From the NCBI GenBank assembly GCA_016212795.1, contig JACRDT010000019.1, forward strand, positions 52,402-116,401: a stretch of DNA of 64,000 nt. The letters are read 5' to 3'. Origin of the DNA: Elusimicrobiota bacterium. Its GTDB lineage: Bacteria > Elusimicrobiota > Elusimicrobia > UBA1565 > UBA9628. Position numbers and translations under genes: made by a program. This document shows, one piece after another, positions 18,483 through 26,267 of this stretch. Under the pieces are notes generated by a model that was not told where the DNA came from, did not search any database, and worked only from the letters and a program-made list of their open reading frames with translations. How positions within the stretch are numbered: the first letter of the stretch is position 1; each line of letters opens with the position of its first letter.

Positions 18483-20312
18483 TTAGACTTCTTCCTCGCG
18501 CTTGGCGTAGTGGGCGTAGCCGTAGTAGTAGGAGTAGGCCGGGCCCATCTCGCTGGACCGCATGTCGTTGAGGGCCACGCCCAGGATCTTCACGTTGGAC
18601 GCGACCAGCTGGTCCTTGGCGCGCCTGAGGGCCTGGCGCGCCATCTTGCCCGACTGGTAGACCAGGACGGTGCCGTCGCAGTGGGCGCCCACCAGGATGG
18701 CGTCGACGAAGAGGAGCACCGGGGGACAGTCGAAGACGATGAGGTCGAAGTGCGGCCGGACCTCCTCGATGAACCGCGGCAGGGCATCCGACGAGAAGAT
18801 GTTGACGACGTCCGCCGAGGAGGCGGCCCAGCTCGTCATCACCTTGAAGTTGTCGATCCCGGAGAACCCCAGGAGCCGGTCGAGCTCGATCTCGCCCATG
18901 AGGAAGTCCACGGTCCCGCGCAGCACGTCCCGCCAGTCCTCGGCGCCGGTGAGCACCTCCATGAGGCCCGGCTGCTTGGGCAGGCCGAAGACGCGGTGCA
19001 TGACCGGGCGCCTGATGTCGGAGCCGATCAGCAGCACCTTGAGGCCGGCGTGCACCGCGGCCAGGCAGAAGTTGACGGAGGAGAGGGTCTTGCCCTCGGC
19101 CACGCCCGTGGAGGTGAAGGACAGCACCCACCGGTCCCGGTCGGGCTGCTGGGACTGGAGGGCCGAGCGCAAGGAGTGGTAGGCCTCGATCGTCGGCGAC
19201 TTGGCGCTCTGGTGGAAGAGCAGGAGCGAGCGGAACGCGTCGATGGGGTAGCGCTCCTTCCTCATGAGCTTGGCCTTGAACGCCTGCCATCTCTTGTCGG
19301 TGCCCAGGTGCGGGATGACGCCCAGGACCGGGACGCCGACCACGCGCTCGATGTCCTCGATGGTCGAGATCGAGATGTCGAGGCTCTCCATCACGAGGAC
19401 CGCGACGAGGCCCAGCAGGACGCCGAAGATGCACCCCAGGATGTTGTTGGTCCGCTTGTTCGGGTAGAACGGCGCCTGCGGGACCGCGGCCCGGGACACG
19501 ATGGTCACGAAGACCGGGATGGCCGAGAGCGCGACCCTCGTCTCCTCCATCTGTTTGGAGAGCGTGATGTAGAGCTCCTCGTTGACCTTGATGTCGCGGT
19601 TGAGGCGCTCGAGCTCCAGGTCCGTCCCGGGCATCTGGGAAAGCTTGGCGCGCGTCGTCTCGATGCGCTGCTCCAGGGCGATGACCTCCGGGTGCTCGGG
19701 CGTGAACTTCTTGAGCATCTCCTTGCGCCGGGTCTCGAGGTCCAGGAGCGAGCCCGACAAAGCCGGCCCCGTGCCGAGGCCGGGGTGGGCCTCCATGTAC
19801 TCCCTCTTCTTCTCCTCGAGGTCGTTGAGGGAGGACTCGATCTCCTGCCGGCGCGAGACGATGTCCTCGAGGGACTTGCGCGACGACTGCGACCGGCTCT
19901 CGAGCTCGTTCTCGGCGTAGATCTCCATCGTCGCGTTGGCCACGTCCGCGGCCTCGACCGGGTCCGGGCTGGTCGCCATGACGGCGATGAGGTTGGACTC
20001 GGGCACCTGCTCCGCCCCGAACCCCGCGTTCTTGCCGGTCCGCTTGGCCACCCGCTCGGCCAAATCGGAGGAGCCCAGGACGCGGACCTGGGTCTTCAAG
20101 GCCGAGAACTGGTCCCAGCCGGCGGTCTCCACGCCGAGGACCCTGCCGTTGGGGGGCTCGTACTTGACCATGCCCTGGGTCCTGTAGAGGGGCGTCTTCA
20201 TCTGCGTCCACACGAAGGACCCGATCGCGGTCAGGGCCGCGATCACGATGACCACCCACTTCCGCCGGCTGATGATCCGCCAGTAGTCGTGAAGGCTTGG
20301 GTCGATGTCCAT
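18483..20312 (-). CDS. Wzc-type polysaccharide co-polymerase / tyrosine autokinase
   Basis: 609 residues. An N-terminal Wzz (chain-length) domain has TM1 at about residues 17-37 and a periplasmic coiled-coil region to TM2 (NILGCIFGVLLGLVAVLVMES). The cytoplasmic BY-kinase domain follows: Walker A is STGVAEGKT, Walker A-prime LLIGSDIRRP, and Walker B LIVFDCPPVLL. The C-terminal tail MGPAYSYYYGYAHYAKREEE is the tyrosine cluster that is autophosphorylated. It controls polymer length and export of a capsule or exopolysaccharide. It is downstream of, and directly abutting, the Wza gene (one base between stop and ATG is absent), in a leftward operon of three. Confidence 0.9.
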   Translation of the reverse strand: MDIDPSLHDYWRIISRRKWVVIVIAALTAIGSFVWTQMKTPLYRTQGMVKYEPPNGRVLGVETAGWDQFSALKTQVRVLGSSDLAERVAKRTGKNAGFGAEQVPESNLIAVMATSPDPVEAADVANATMEIYAENELESRSQSSRKSLEDIVSRRQEIESSLNDLEEKKREYMEAHPGLGTGPALSGSLLDLETRRKEMLKKFTPEHPEVIALEQRIETTRAKLSQMPGTDLELERLNRDIKVNEELYITLSKQMEETRVALSAIPVFVTIVSRAAVPQAPFYPNKRTNNILGCIFGVLLGLVAVLVMESLDISISTIEDIERVVGVPVLGVIPHLGTDKRWQAFKAKLMRKERYPIDAFRSLLLFHQSAKSPTIEAYHSLRSALQSQQPDRDRWVLSFTSTGVAEGKTLSSVNFCLAAVHAGLKVLLIGSDIRRPVMHRVFGLPKQPGLMEVLTGAEDWRDVLRGTVDFLMGEIELDRLLGFSGIDNFKVMTSWAASSADVVNIFSSDALPRFIEEVRPHFDLIVFDCPPVLLFVDAILVGAHCDGTVLVYQSGKMARQALRRAKDQLVASNVKILGVALNDMRSSEMGPAYSYYYGYAHYAKREEEV

Positions 20313-21008
20313 TTACTTGCCCAGCAGCGTCACGGTCGCGGCCAAGGTCGCCAGCGAGAGCCACGGCAGGATGTTGACGGCCATCCATTCCGCGCTGCGC
20401 GTATAGGCGGCCTTCGGCACGTGGACCGTGTCGCCCGGCTGCAACGCCACGTTGCGGTCCAGCTCGCCCCGCATGATCGCGGCCAGGTTGACCTTGACCA
20501 CCTGGCCCTTGTCGCCGGCCTGCCGGAGGATGACGGTGTTGGAGGGCTTGGCCAGGTCCCTGACGCCGCCCGCCAGGGACACGAGCTCGAGGAGCTTCAT
20601 GCCGTCGCGGTACTCGTAGTAGCCGGGGGCGCCGACCTGGCCGAGGATGGCGACCCTCCTGCCCGTGAAGCGCCGGACGTTGAGCGTGACCTTGGGGCCG
20701 GCGACGAACTTGGCATACTTGCTTTCCAACAGCGATTGGATCTCGCGGGCCGCCATGCCCTTGACCTGGAGCGCGCCGATGAGCGGGAGCTCGATCTTGC
20801 CGTCGGGCTGGATCGTGACCTCCCGGGAGTACTCCTCGACCGGGAAGACCTTGATCGCGATCACGTCGCCCGGCCCCACCGGGACCGCGGCCTCGGCCTC
20901 CCTCATCTGCTCGAGGACGGGGGACGCGGCCTGGGCCCACGCCGGGACGCCCCCCATCGGGCCGGCCAGGACCGCGAAGACGAGAACGAGCCGGACCGCC
21001 AGCCTCAT
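20313..21008 (-). CDS. Wza-type polysaccharide export protein
   Basis: 231 residues. A signal peptide (MRLAVRLVLVFAVLAGPMGGVPAWAQA) precedes the Poly_export domain (VGPGDVIAIKVFPVEEYSREVTIQPDGKIELPLIGALQVKG) and one SLBB-like domain (VAILGQVGAPGYYEYRDGMKLLELVSLAGG). A hydrophobic C-terminal segment (NILPWLSLATLAATVTLL) may be a membrane helix. No lipobox cysteine is visible, unlike E. coli Wza. It would form the outer part of the export channel and partner the Wzc protein encoded next. Start overlaps the upstream gene's stop as ATGA. Confidence 0.88.
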   Translation of the reverse strand: MRLAVRLVLVFAVLAGPMGGVPAWAQAASPVLEQMREAEAAVPVGPGDVIAIKVFPVEEYSREVTIQPDGKIELPLIGALQVKGMAAREIQSLLESKYAKFVAGPKVTLNVRRFTGRRVAILGQVGAPGYYEYRDGMKLLELVSLAGGVRDLAKPSNTVILRQAGDKGQVVKVNLAAIMRGELDRNVALQPGDTVHVPKAAYTRSAEWMAVNILPWLSLATLAATVTLLGK

Positions 21009-21649
21009 TTGGTCTCCACCGGCTTCTCGAGGGCCTTGAAGAGCGTCGCGAGGATGCGCCTCAGCTCCACGATCTCCTCGACGACCTCGGCCGACACGGC
21101 GCCGGCCTCGGAGGCGCGGTTGGCGGCCGACAGCCGCCTCTCGAGCGCCGCCACCCTTTCGGCGAGCTCGGCCAAGCCCTCGTCCCCGCCGGACGAGACG
21201 TTCATGGACATCCCCCCGGCCAGCACCCCGGCAAGACAGACGACGAGCCCGCTGGCCAAGGCCGCGCGGATGCCGGCGAAAGCCCCGGCCGCGGCCGCCG
21301 CGAGCCCGGCGGCCTGCAGGACCCTGGGCCAGGACAACGAGGCGCCTTGGGGCGCGGCCGGCCTAGGCTCGCCGACCAGCGGGGCCGCCGGCTCCCTGAC
21401 GGCGTCCGGCGAGCCTGCCACGCGGGCTCGCGCGAGCAACCGCTCCCGCCTCTCCCGCTGCCCTTCCAACGGCTGGACCGGAAAATCCTCAGAGGCCGGC
21501 GCCGGCTTCTCCGCGGCGTGCAGCGGCGACGGCGCTTCTTGTCCCGCCTCGTCGCGCTGCGGGGCGGCATCCACGGAGCGGGCCTGGCTCTCGATGTCCT
21601 GCCTGAGCCGTCTGAGCGCCTGGCGCAATTCTTCCAGCGATTGTTCCAT
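21005..21649 (-). CDS. membrane-anchored coiled-coil protein upstream of wza-like gene
   Basis: 214 residues from ATG 21649 (MEQSLEELRQALRRLRQDIE). It has an N-terminal short coiled coil, an Ala/Pro-rich linker, two hydrophobic segments (about residues 108-130 and 132-150, VLQAAGLAAAAAGAFAGIRA and LASGLVVCLAGVLAGG) and a C-terminal coiled coil (LAELAERVAALERRLSAANR). No family recognised. The start is preceded by TACACT 10 nt upstream and no ribosome site, as for other leaderless-looking genes here. It overlaps the Wza gene by ATGA and so belongs to the polysaccharide export operon. A longer upstream open frame was rejected. Confidence 0.65.
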   Translation of the reverse strand: MEQSLEELRQALRRLRQDIESQARSVDAAPQRDEAGQEAPSPLHAAEKPAPASEDFPVQPLEGQRERRERLLARARVAGSPDAVREPAAPLVGEPRPAAPQGASLSWPRVLQAAGLAAAAAGAFAGIRAALASGLVVCLAGVLAGGMSMNVSSGGDEGLAELAERVAALERRLSAANRASEAGAVSAEVVEEIVELRRILATLFKALEKPVETK

Positions 21650-21755
21650 ACGGAGTACCAGTGTAGCCGGACGACGGAAAAAGTCAATAACGAAAGTGTT
21701 ACGAAGCCCTGTCCACCCGGCGCGGACCTCGGCATCCCCCGCCCTGGAATTATTG

Positions 21756-21761
21756 TACAAT
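21756..21761 (+). promoter_or_regulatory. -10 hexamer TACAAT, leaderless start of the HD-GYP-like gene
   Basis: TACAAT within GTACAATATCC ends 9 nt before GTG 21771. It lies in the 120-bp divergent region between this gene and the Wza operon, whose own TACACT (21660-21665, minus strand) ends 10 nt before ATG 21649. Confidence 0.5.
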
Positions 21762-21770
21762 ATCCGTCGA

Positions 21771-23105
21771 GTGAGATTCTCGGACATCAAGAATAAGCGG
21801 CGGGATCCCGAGGACCGGCCTCCCGACAAGACTCCCCAAAAGAAGGAGGCCGGCGCCGCGCCTCCGGCGCGCCCCGGCCCCGGCCCTGGCGAGCGCAAAC
21901 CGCCGGCCCGAGGCTTCGAGAATCCTGCCTTGCCCCGGCCGCCGGGGCCCTTGCGCCCGGCGCAGCCCAAGCAGGGCGCCTCGGCGCCCCCGGCAACGAG
22001 CCGGCCAGCCGGGCCTCCGGGCCAGAGAGCAGCCCCGCTCCCTTCCAGGCCGGCGCCCCAGCTTCCGCCGAGTCGGCCCGCGACCCCGCCGGCCAAGCCC
22101 GCCCCAACCGCGAAAGCCGGCCCGAGCCGGCTCTTCTCAGGCGCACGCCCCGGGCCGGGACACGCCGAGGCGGGAAGCCCAGACGCGGAATGCGCCAAGA
22201 CCGACGCCCTGGCATGCTACGGCGGCCTCATATCGCTCATTAAGGAACTGGCCAAAGGCTGGCCCGCCAACTCCCTTCAGCGGCAGGACGCCGTCCTCCA
22301 GGCCGCGCGCCGATGCCGCGACATCCTGGGAGCCGATCCATGCCCGCTCCTGACGCTGGCCGCTCGCTCGACGGCCGGCAACTACCTGTACGCCCATTCG
22401 GCCAACGTATGCATCTATTCCATGTATCTTGGCATGGGGATCGGCTGGGCCGGGGAGCAGGCGGCCACCCTGGCTGCGACCGCGCTCTTGCACGAACTGC
22501 TGCTCGCCGACGCCCAGGGCCTGCCCGTGCGGACCGGCTCCCCGGCGGCGGAGGAGTCCCGCGAGCTGCGGCTGCACCCCATGGAACCCCGCGGATTGAA
22601 GAAGCATCTGGCGGAGCTCGAGGCCGCGGCCGATCGCGCCATCACGATGCTCGGCGCCGAGGACCTGCCCGACGCGAAGCTGGCCGCCCATCTGATCGGC
22701 ATCTGCGACCTCTACGAGGCCCGCAGCCACTACCGCGTCTGGCGCGAGCCCATGCTCCCCCACGACGCCATCCGGGCCATCATCAAGGGCGGCACCGATG
22801 CATTCGACCGCAAGGCGAGGCAGGCCTTCCTCGAGCGGATCACCCTCTACCCGCCGGGGTCCTTCGTCCAGCTCTCGACCGGCGAGATCGCCCGGGTGGT
22901 CTGCGTGAACTCGCAGACCCCCACCCTGCCCAAGCTCAAGGTCTTCCTGGCCGCCGACGGCGCGCCCCTGGAGCCGGCCCGCACGCTCGACCTCGCGGCC
23001 CACCCCGTCACGCACATCTCCAGGCCCGTGGACGAGACCAGCCTCCACCTCAAGGACAAGAAGCTCCTGATGGCCCTCCAAGCCGAGCGCTGGTGGGTCT
23101 CCTGA
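21771..23105 (+). CDS. degenerate HD-GYP-type protein with a Pro-rich N-terminus
   Basis: 444 residues from a GTG start. Residues 1-about 120 are a disordered Pro/Ala/Arg-rich tail. The rest follows the HD-GYP fold: LYAHSANVCIYSMYLGMGIGW, then ATALLHELLLADAQGLP, LHPMEPRGLKKHL, ICDLYEARSHYRVWR and a good C-terminal match YPPGSFVQLSTGEIARVVCVN. The metal-binding HD of ALLHDIGK is HE here, the following GK is absent, and the HHExxxGxGYP block is missing. It is therefore probably not a c-di-GMP phosphodiesterase; it could bind a partner or nucleotide without cleaving it. It lies divergent from the polysaccharide operon, a process often tied to c-di-GMP. Confidence 0.7.
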   Translation: MRFSDIKNKRRDPEDRPPDKTPQKKEAGAAPPARPGPGPGERKPPARGFENPALPRPPGPLRPAQPKQGASAPPATSRPAGPPGQRAAPLPSRPAPQLPPSRPATPPAKPAPTAKAGPSRLFSGARPGPGHAEAGSPDAECAKTDALACYGGLISLIKELAKGWPANSLQRQDAVLQAARRCRDILGADPCPLLTLAARSTAGNYLYAHSANVCIYSMYLGMGIGWAGEQAATLAATALLHELLLADAQGLPVRTGSPAAEESRELRLHPMEPRGLKKHLAELEAAADRAITMLGAEDLPDAKLAAHLIGICDLYEARSHYRVWREPMLPHDAIRAIIKGGTDAFDRKARQAFLERITLYPPGSFVQLSTGEIARVVCVNSQTPTLPKLKVFLAADGAPLEPARTLDLAAHPVTHISRPVDETSLHLKDKKLLMALQAERWWVS

Positions 23106-23146
23106 GTCCCGGTCCGGTCTCCTTCAGCGGAAACGCACACCTCCAA

Positions 23147-23279
23147 TCAGAGCGCGCCGGACCGGAAGCGCTCATGAAGGCGTTTGGTCTCCTCGGTGGC
23201 GAACCTGGCGATGAAGGCGTTGGCCTGCCGCATGCCGGTTCAGCGCCTGAAATACGTCCTCATTGAATACGCGCTCCAT
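23147..23279 (-). pseudogene. small frameshifted gene remnant
   Basis: On the minus strand an ATG at 23279 opens MERVFNEDVFQALN, and after a frame change near 23235 the neighbouring frame continues RQANAFIARFATEETKRLHE to a stop at 23147. The two parts read like one short helical protein split by a single indel. This lies in a 366-bp gap (23106-23471) that otherwise holds only a promoter-like site and a tiny open frame. I do not recognise the family, and the joining is inference. Confidence 0.3.
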
Positions 23280-23360
23280 TTTCCCAGAGCATGGCTGATC
23301 TATCCCCTTTTCCCGCCATACGCTCGCCAAAACAGCGGATAGCGACCAGCCGGATTATGG

Positions 23361-23366
23361 TAAGAT
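23361..23366 (+). promoter_or_regulatory. -10 hexamer TAAGAT upstream of the ABC exporter operon
   Basis: TAAGAT (context ATGGTAAGATTCC) ends 7 nt before GTG 23374, the start of a 33-codon open frame whose stop overlaps the ABC ATPase start. No clear -35 element. Confidence 0.4.
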
Positions 23367-23373
23367 TCCGGTC

Positions 23374-23475
23374 GTGTCGGGACTTCCCACGCTCGACCTC
23401 AACGTCGCCCATCGCGCCTGCCGGCTCGGCGACGGCTCAAAGGACATGACGGTCCCGGCCATCACCCCGCGATGA
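23374..23475 (+). CDS. candidate 33-residue leaderless leader peptide
   Basis: An open frame from GTG 23374 reads MSGLPTLDLNVAHRACRLGD and on to a TGA that overlaps the ABC ATPase ATG as ATGA. A -10-like TAAGAT ends 7 nt upstream. Because the ATPase gene itself has no Shine-Dalgarno sequence, translation of this short frame could feed ribosomes into it. It may equally be chance. No similarity recognised. Confidence 0.3.
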   Translation: MSGLPTLDLNVAHRACRLGDGSKDMTVPAITPR

Positions 23476-24218
23476 TCGAGGTCCGGGGACTCTCCAAACG
23501 CTTCTGTCCTGGCCAGGGGATCCGGGCCTTCGTCCGGGAGAAGCTCCATCGGACGCCCGAGACGCCCACGGTCGCCCTGGACGGCGTGAGCTTTGTCGTG
23601 GCCAAGGGGGAGGTATTCGGCCTGGTCGGGCCCAACGGCGCGGGTAAGACCACGCTGATCAAAGTCCTCGCCACCCTCGTCCTGCCGGACTCCGGGGACG
23701 CGACGGTCTCGGACCACGGCATCCTGTCGGAACCAGGCAAGGTGAGAGCCTCGGTCGGGCTGGCGACGGGAGACGAACGCAGCTTCTATTGGAGGCTGAC
23801 GGGCTGGCAGAACCTGGAGTTCTTCGGCGCGTTCCATGGCCTCACTGGCGTTCGAATCCGGGAAAGGGCCCGGAACCTGTCAACGCTGTTGGACGACGAT
23901 TCCCTCTCCAAGAGGGTGGCCGAATACTCCGCCGGGATGCGCCAGCGGCTGGGGCTCATGCGGGCCCTCCTGCACGACCCGCCGGCCCTCCTGCTCGACG
24001 AGGCGACAAAAAGCATCGACCCCGGCGGCGCGGCGCAGTTCCGGAGGCTCCTGCGGGAGGATCTGTGCGCCCGTCAGGGGAAGGCCGTCCTCTTCGCGAC
24101 GCACAACCTCGCCGAGACCTCCGAACTCTGCAGGCGCATCGGCCTGCTCGTCCGGGGCAGGCTGGCGGCCGTGGGGACTCCGGCCGAGATCCGAGAGCGG
24201 GCGGAACTCAGCCCATGA
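23472..24218 (+). CDS. ABC-2 type transporter ATP-binding protein
   Basis: 248 residues. Walker A GPNGAGKTT (about residue 58), Q-loop region, signature YSAGMRQRLGLMRAL, Walker B ALLLDEATKSIDPGG, and the switch histidine in LFATHNLAE are all present. The Walker B region has EATKSID instead of the common EPTNGLD. The subfamily is that of ABC-2 exporters of lipids, polysaccharides or peptides. The permease gene follows with a 4-bp ATGA overlap. The substrate is unknown; the neighbouring peptide-modification and polysaccharide genes are both possible users. Confidence 0.88.
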   Translation: MIEVRGLSKRFCPGQGIRAFVREKLHRTPETPTVALDGVSFVVAKGEVFGLVGPNGAGKTTLIKVLATLVLPDSGDATVSDHGILSEPGKVRASVGLATGDERSFYWRLTGWQNLEFFGAFHGLTGVRIRERARNLSTLLDDDSLSKRVAEYSAGMRQRLGLMRALLHDPPALLLDEATKSIDPGGAAQFRRLLREDLCARQGKAVLFATHNLAETSELCRRIGLLVRGRLAAVGTPAEIRERAELSP

Positions 24219-25018
24219 TCGCCATCGCGGCGTACCTGCGCAAATCGTGGCTCGAGTTCCGCAGCTATGGCCTCGGGTTCTACATGGGGCTCCTGGCCCC
24301 GGCCATCTCGGTGGCATCGTTCTTCTTCATCGACAGGCTCTTCGGGCACAGGATCGCGCCGCACCTCGAGCCCTTCGGGGTCAGCTACTTCTCCTACGTC
24401 CTGGTCGGGATGATGACGGCCAGCCTCATGGGCGGGGCCATGGGCACGGTCTGGGCCCTGATCAGGGAGGAGCAGACCATCGGCACCTTCGAGATGCTCA
24501 TGGCGGCGCCGACCGGCGTCTTCACGCTGGCCTGCGCCATGCAGGCGTGGCACTTGGTCATGGCGATGTTCGAGATCGCGGTCTACGTCCTCGCCGGCGT
24601 CTTCATCTTCCACGTGGACTTCGGCAACGTCGACATCCCGGCGGTCCTGACCATCCTGGCCCTCGCGCTCACCTGCTTCAGCGCCATCGGGATGCTGTCG
24701 GCGGCCTTCACCCTGGCGTTCAAGCGCGGCGATCCGGTGTCCATGGTCATGAGCCTGGGCATGGAGGTCCTGGGAGGGGCGTTATTCCCGGTGACGGTCC
24801 TGCCGTCGTGGCTCAAAGCGCTTTCCCATGTCTTCCCGACCACCTACGCGATCAGGGCACTGGAGATGGCGGTCTATCGGGGCGCCGGGCTGGCCGCTCT
24901 GCGCAAGGATGTGGCCGTGCTGGCCGTGCTGGCCGCCGTTCTGGTCCCGGCCGGGTACTGGAGCCTCGGCAGGGCGTTCGACTACGCCCGGAGGAAGGGC
25001 ACCCTCGCGCACTACTGA
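24215..25018 (+). CDS. ABC-2 type transporter permease
   Basis: 267 residues from the ATG overlapping the ATPase stop. Six hydrophobic helices can be counted, beginning LLAPAISVASFFFIDRLF and ending VLAVLAAVLVPAGYWSLGRAF, with the ABC-2 membrane-domain stretch MSLGMEVLGGALFPVTVLPSWLKALSHVFPTTYAIRALEMAVY before the last helix. It would form a dimer with the ATPase and export its substrate across the inner membrane. Its end overlaps the convergent GNAT gene by 7 bp. Confidence 0.88.
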   Translation: MIAIAAYLRKSWLEFRSYGLGFYMGLLAPAISVASFFFIDRLFGHRIAPHLEPFGVSYFSYVLVGMMTASLMGGAMGTVWALIREEQTIGTFEMLMAAPTGVFTLACAMQAWHLVMAMFEIAVYVLAGVFIFHVDFGNVDIPAVLTILALALTCFSAIGMLSAAFTLAFKRGDPVSMVMSLGMEVLGGALFPVTVLPSWLKALSHVFPTTYAIRALEMAVYRGAGLAALRKDVAVLAVLAAVLVPAGYWSLGRAFDYARRKGTLAHY

Positions 25019-25554
25019 AGGAATTTCCCCATCGTGAACTCATCCTCGGAACTTCCGACGATGACGAACCCCAGCCCGCGGTAGAGCCCAAGAGCCCGCC
25101 AGGCTCGGCGGTTGACCGTGAGCGTGATGGAGGCCCCCTTCCGCGCCCGGACGTGTTCGAGGCTCGCGGCACACAGGCGGCGGCCCAGGCCCTGGTGCCT
25201 GTAGAAGGGCTTCACCCATACCCCGTAGAGGCCCCAGCGGCCCGCTCCGAGGTCGCTGACGGTGGCGGTCCCGACGATGGCGCCGCGTGATTCCGCGACC
25301 ATGCGGGCGCCCGAGGCCAGCTCGCCTTTGAGTCCTTCGGTGAATTCCGACAAGGACATCCCGGGCGCGCTGTTGAGGCGAAGCAGGCCTCCAGCGTCAT
25401 CCAGGGCGGCTGGCCTGACCGTCGCACGCTCGCGCAGCAAGAGCACCCGGATGAGCCAGCGGCATCCCGAGGCCTCCATCAGCAACGACGCGACCCTGGT
25501 CGGGCGCAGCGGCTCCGGGAGGCTGCGGGCCAACGAGAAGAGCCAAGGGGTCAT
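25012..25554 (-). CDS. GNAT family N-acetyltransferase
   Basis: 180 residues. The acetyl-CoA fold is recognisable in LYGVWVKPFYRHQGLGRRLCAASLEHVRARKG (motif A, RxxGxG/A as RHQGLG) and the C-terminal NRRAWRALGLYRGLGFVIVG (motif B). The first 45 residues are extra and may be a misread start; an internal start near LLLRERATVRPAALDD would give a standard length. Substrate unknown. It is the last gene of the leftward peptide-locus strand, 28 bp from the frameshifted methyltransferase, so it might acetylate a product of that locus. Confidence 0.8.
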   Translation of the reverse strand: MTPWLFSLARSLPEPLRPTRVASLLMEASGCRWLIRVLLLRERATVRPAALDDAGGLLRLNSAPGMSLSEFTEGLKGELASGARMVAESRGAIVGTATVSDLGAGRWGLYGVWVKPFYRHQGLGRRLCAASLEHVRARKGASITLTVNRRAWRALGLYRGLGFVIVGSSEDEFTMGKFLQ

Positions 25555-25581
25555 GGATGGCCTTGGCCTTGAGCGTGGAGG

Positions 25582-26267
25582 TCATCGGCTCCTCCAGACC
25601 AACGTCTCGATCTCTTGGACCTCAGCATCGAGCTCCAGCCAGGACTGGCTGTCGAACACGGAGCGCTGGCGGGCGCAGAAATAGGCCACGCGGACTCTGC
25701 GCGGCCTTGCGGCGAGCGACCGCCGGATGTTCTCCAACACCGCGCCGAAGGTCCCGGGCCCGAAGGGGTCGGAGAAGAAGAAGGCCGTGCCCTCCGACAC
25801 GTCGAACGAGGCGGCATCGGCATGGACGAACTCCACCCCCCCCCACCGCGGAAGGTCCGCTTGTTCTCCATGGCGATCCGGAACAAGTCCGCGTTCAACT
25901 CCACTCCCACCGCTTTCCGCGGACGGCGCGTGGCGGCCAGAAAGACCGCCCGTCCCTGGCCGCACCCGAGGTCGATGAAGACGTCCTTTGGCCCAAAATC
26001 GAGGAAAGCCAGGATCTTCTCGGCCGCGGCGTATGAGATGGGATCATACGGCTGCATGTCCCCGAATCGGCTCTCGTCGGCGTGACGCCGCCATGGCAGG
26101 TTCGTCCTGATGCCGAGTTCGCGGTCGCGGCGGTGCTCGGCCACCACCACGGCCATGTCGAGCGCCGTGTCCCGTAAATGGCCGCCAAGGCCCGACAGGA
26201 AGCGCCGGAGGCTCTGCAAGAGCTTGAACGTCAGCGAATCCTTGACCTTCTCGCGGAGCGTCAGCAT
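25582..26267 (-). pseudogene. class I SAM methyltransferase, frameshifted at a C9 tract
   Basis: The frame from ATG 26267 encodes MLTLREKVKDSLTFKLLQ and the SAM motif I DVFIDLGCGQGRAVFLAATR, then motif II VGVELNADLF. At 25836-25844 a run of nine C (G on the coding strand) shifts the frame; the continuation GVEFVHADAASFDVSEGTAFFFSDPFGPGTF...SWLELDAEVQ, which completes the methyltransferase fold, is one frame over and stops at 25582. One extra or two fewer bases in the tract would restore one protein of about 228 residues. The cause may be sequencing error, true decay or slippage-based switching. It overlaps the GT2/methyltransferase fusion gene by 7 bp. Confidence 0.75.
25836..25844. repeat. 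nine-base C homopolymer inside the methyltransferase gene
   Basis: The tract sits exactly at the change of reading frame in the methyltransferase. Mononucleotide tracts of this length are prone both to assembly error and to replication slippage. Confidence 0.8.

Noticed and set aside
18510..21770. Long rightward frame continuous with the HD-GYP-like gene
   Set aside because: It is antisense to the Wzc and Wza genes. The coding part begins at GTG 21771, which has its own -10 box.
21650..22198. N-terminal extension of the coiled-coil protein upstream of the Wza gene
   Set aside because: It would overlap the HD-GYP-like gene's N-terminus antisense and include its promoter. The MEQSLEEL start has its own -10-like box.
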